Source: Bettongia penicillata ogilbyi
Taxonomy: Eukaryota > Chordata > Mammalia > Diprotodontia > Potoroidae
NCBI GenBank assembly: GCA_023548195.1
Contig: JAJHZJ010000693.1
Coordinates: 2,065,209-2,129,208, forward strand
Reading direction: 5' to 3'
DNA: 64,000 nt
A program made the position numbers and the translations under genes. The notes under the pieces are model-generated. The model saw nothing but the letters and a program-made list of their open reading frames with translations, was not told the origin of the DNA and ran no database searches. This document shows positions 63,401 through 64,000 of this stretch, piece after piece; within the stretch, counting starts at the first letter, position 1; each line of letters opens with the position of its first letter.

Positions 63401-63720
63401 CGCTGTTAAAATTTAAGCTTTTAGCCCCTGAAAGTTCTGACAGCTGCTTGTATGGAGGTGACGGACATAAAGCCTGTATGTTCGGTTTTCCATTACTGGG
63501 TTGTAATTAACAGTACAGCAGTAAATTAATGATCTGGAATCTGCAAATGGTCTGGAACCAAAGGGCTGCTTAAACTTTTAAGCAGAACTCCTGATGGCAT
63601 GGTTATACATTTTGATTTGGGTTGGTGCTGGTTTTCACAGGGTTTCTCTTAAGTCTTTGGAAATTAATTTAAACCTGGAGAATTTCGGTAGGGTTTGAAA
63701 ATCCCTGTGGAAGAGGTTTT
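63401..63720. promoter_or_regulatory. Candidate conserved regulatory element
   Basis: Repeat-free, balanced sequence with homeodomain-type motifs ('ttgtaattaac', 'gtaaattaatgatc', 'ggaaattaatttaaacc'). It also has a short near-palindrome ('cttaaacttttaag'). No open frame. The look is that of vertebrate conserved non-coding DNA; this is inference from composition and motifs only. Confidence 0.35.
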
Positions 63721-63834
63721 TTGTTTTTTCTTTCTCTCCCTTTTTTAATTTCATGTTTCCTGCCTTCAATTCTCTCTGTGTTCCCTATGTCTTCTGACTA
63801 TAAAACTCTAGGACACCAAAGGTACTTCTCCTTC

Positions 63835-63990
63835 TGAAATTCTATCATTGATGTTATAATATTCTCAAAATTGAAGGTCCCTTCCAGCTCTGACATTTTG
63901 AATAATCTAAAAATCTAAGGTCCCTTTCACTTCTGACAGTCTGTATTATGCTAGTCTAGAAATCTATCACAAGCCTCATATTCTGCACTC
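63835..63990. repeat. CR1/L3- or SINE-tail module, two or three diverged tandem units
   Basis: 'ggtcccttccagctctgaca' (about 63,876) and 'ggtccctttcacttctgaca' (about 63,920) are separated by 'ttttgaataatctaaaaatc'. Same basic word as the 32.4-kb minisatellite and in the same orientation. Confidence 0.72.
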
Positions 63991-64000
63991 AGTGTTGTGA

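Overview
The window is mammalian genomic DNA, most probably marsupial. The evidence is the repeat content. tRNA-derived SINEs of marsupial type are frequent, with a head near 'agctaggtggcacagtggatagagc' and a tail near 'ctggagaaggaaatggcaaacc'. Old L2, MIR and CR1/L3 copies are unusually dense. There are L1 3' ends of marsupial type, an ORF1-only half-L1 (HAL1) and RTE-clade LINE copies. Nothing is bacterial: there are no operons, ribosome binding sites, CRISPR arrays or rRNA genes. I cannot tell opossum from dasyurid or kangaroo from this sequence alone.

I find no intact host protein-coding gene, convincing exon series or structural RNA gene. Most open frames are chance frames or repeat-derived. 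The supported coding remnants are: (i) an RTE LINE reverse transcriptase at 20.4-23.0 kb, truncated and frame-broken; (ii) a HAL1 ORF1 at 48.06-48.97 kb on the minus strand, with three in-frame stops and a perfect 20-bp target-site duplication around the whole element; (iii) the C-terminal part of a Tigger/pogo transposase at 61.2-61.6 kb; (iv) a tiny RTE fragment at 29.1 kb; (v) an unrecognised protein-like frame at 49.95-50.22 kb (minus), possibly a retrocopy.

Layout. 0-20 kb: a mosaic of L2, MIR, SINE and CR1/L3 fragments, an L1 3' UTR (3.3-4.2 kb), a hAT-like MITE and a short RTE copy with an inverted 5' part (16.7-17.2 kb). 20.4-23 kb: the long RTE copy. 23-27 kb: mostly sequence I cannot assign. 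27.3-27.9 kb: a candidate solo LTR. 28-40 kb: nested L3, L1, L2 and SINE insertions, many microsatellites and a SINE/CR1-tail-derived minisatellite (32.4-32.9 kb). 40-44 kb: two non-repetitive, CpG-containing stretches that look like conserved non-coding DNA. 44-50 kb: SINE-in-SINE nesting, an AT-rich tract and the HAL1. 51-60 kb: L1 3' end, SINEs, and GA, GATA, GGAA and CTT microsatellites. 61.2-61.9 kb: Tigger. 62-63.8 kb: non-repetitive flank with homeodomain-type AT-rich motifs.

Taken together this looks like an intergenic or intronic region whose likely functional content is regulatory, embedded in layered retrotransposon debris. No novel gene system is evident. The most instructive items are the HAL1 insertion, the twin-primed RTE copy, the recurrent 33-bp tandem module and the candidate conserved elements.
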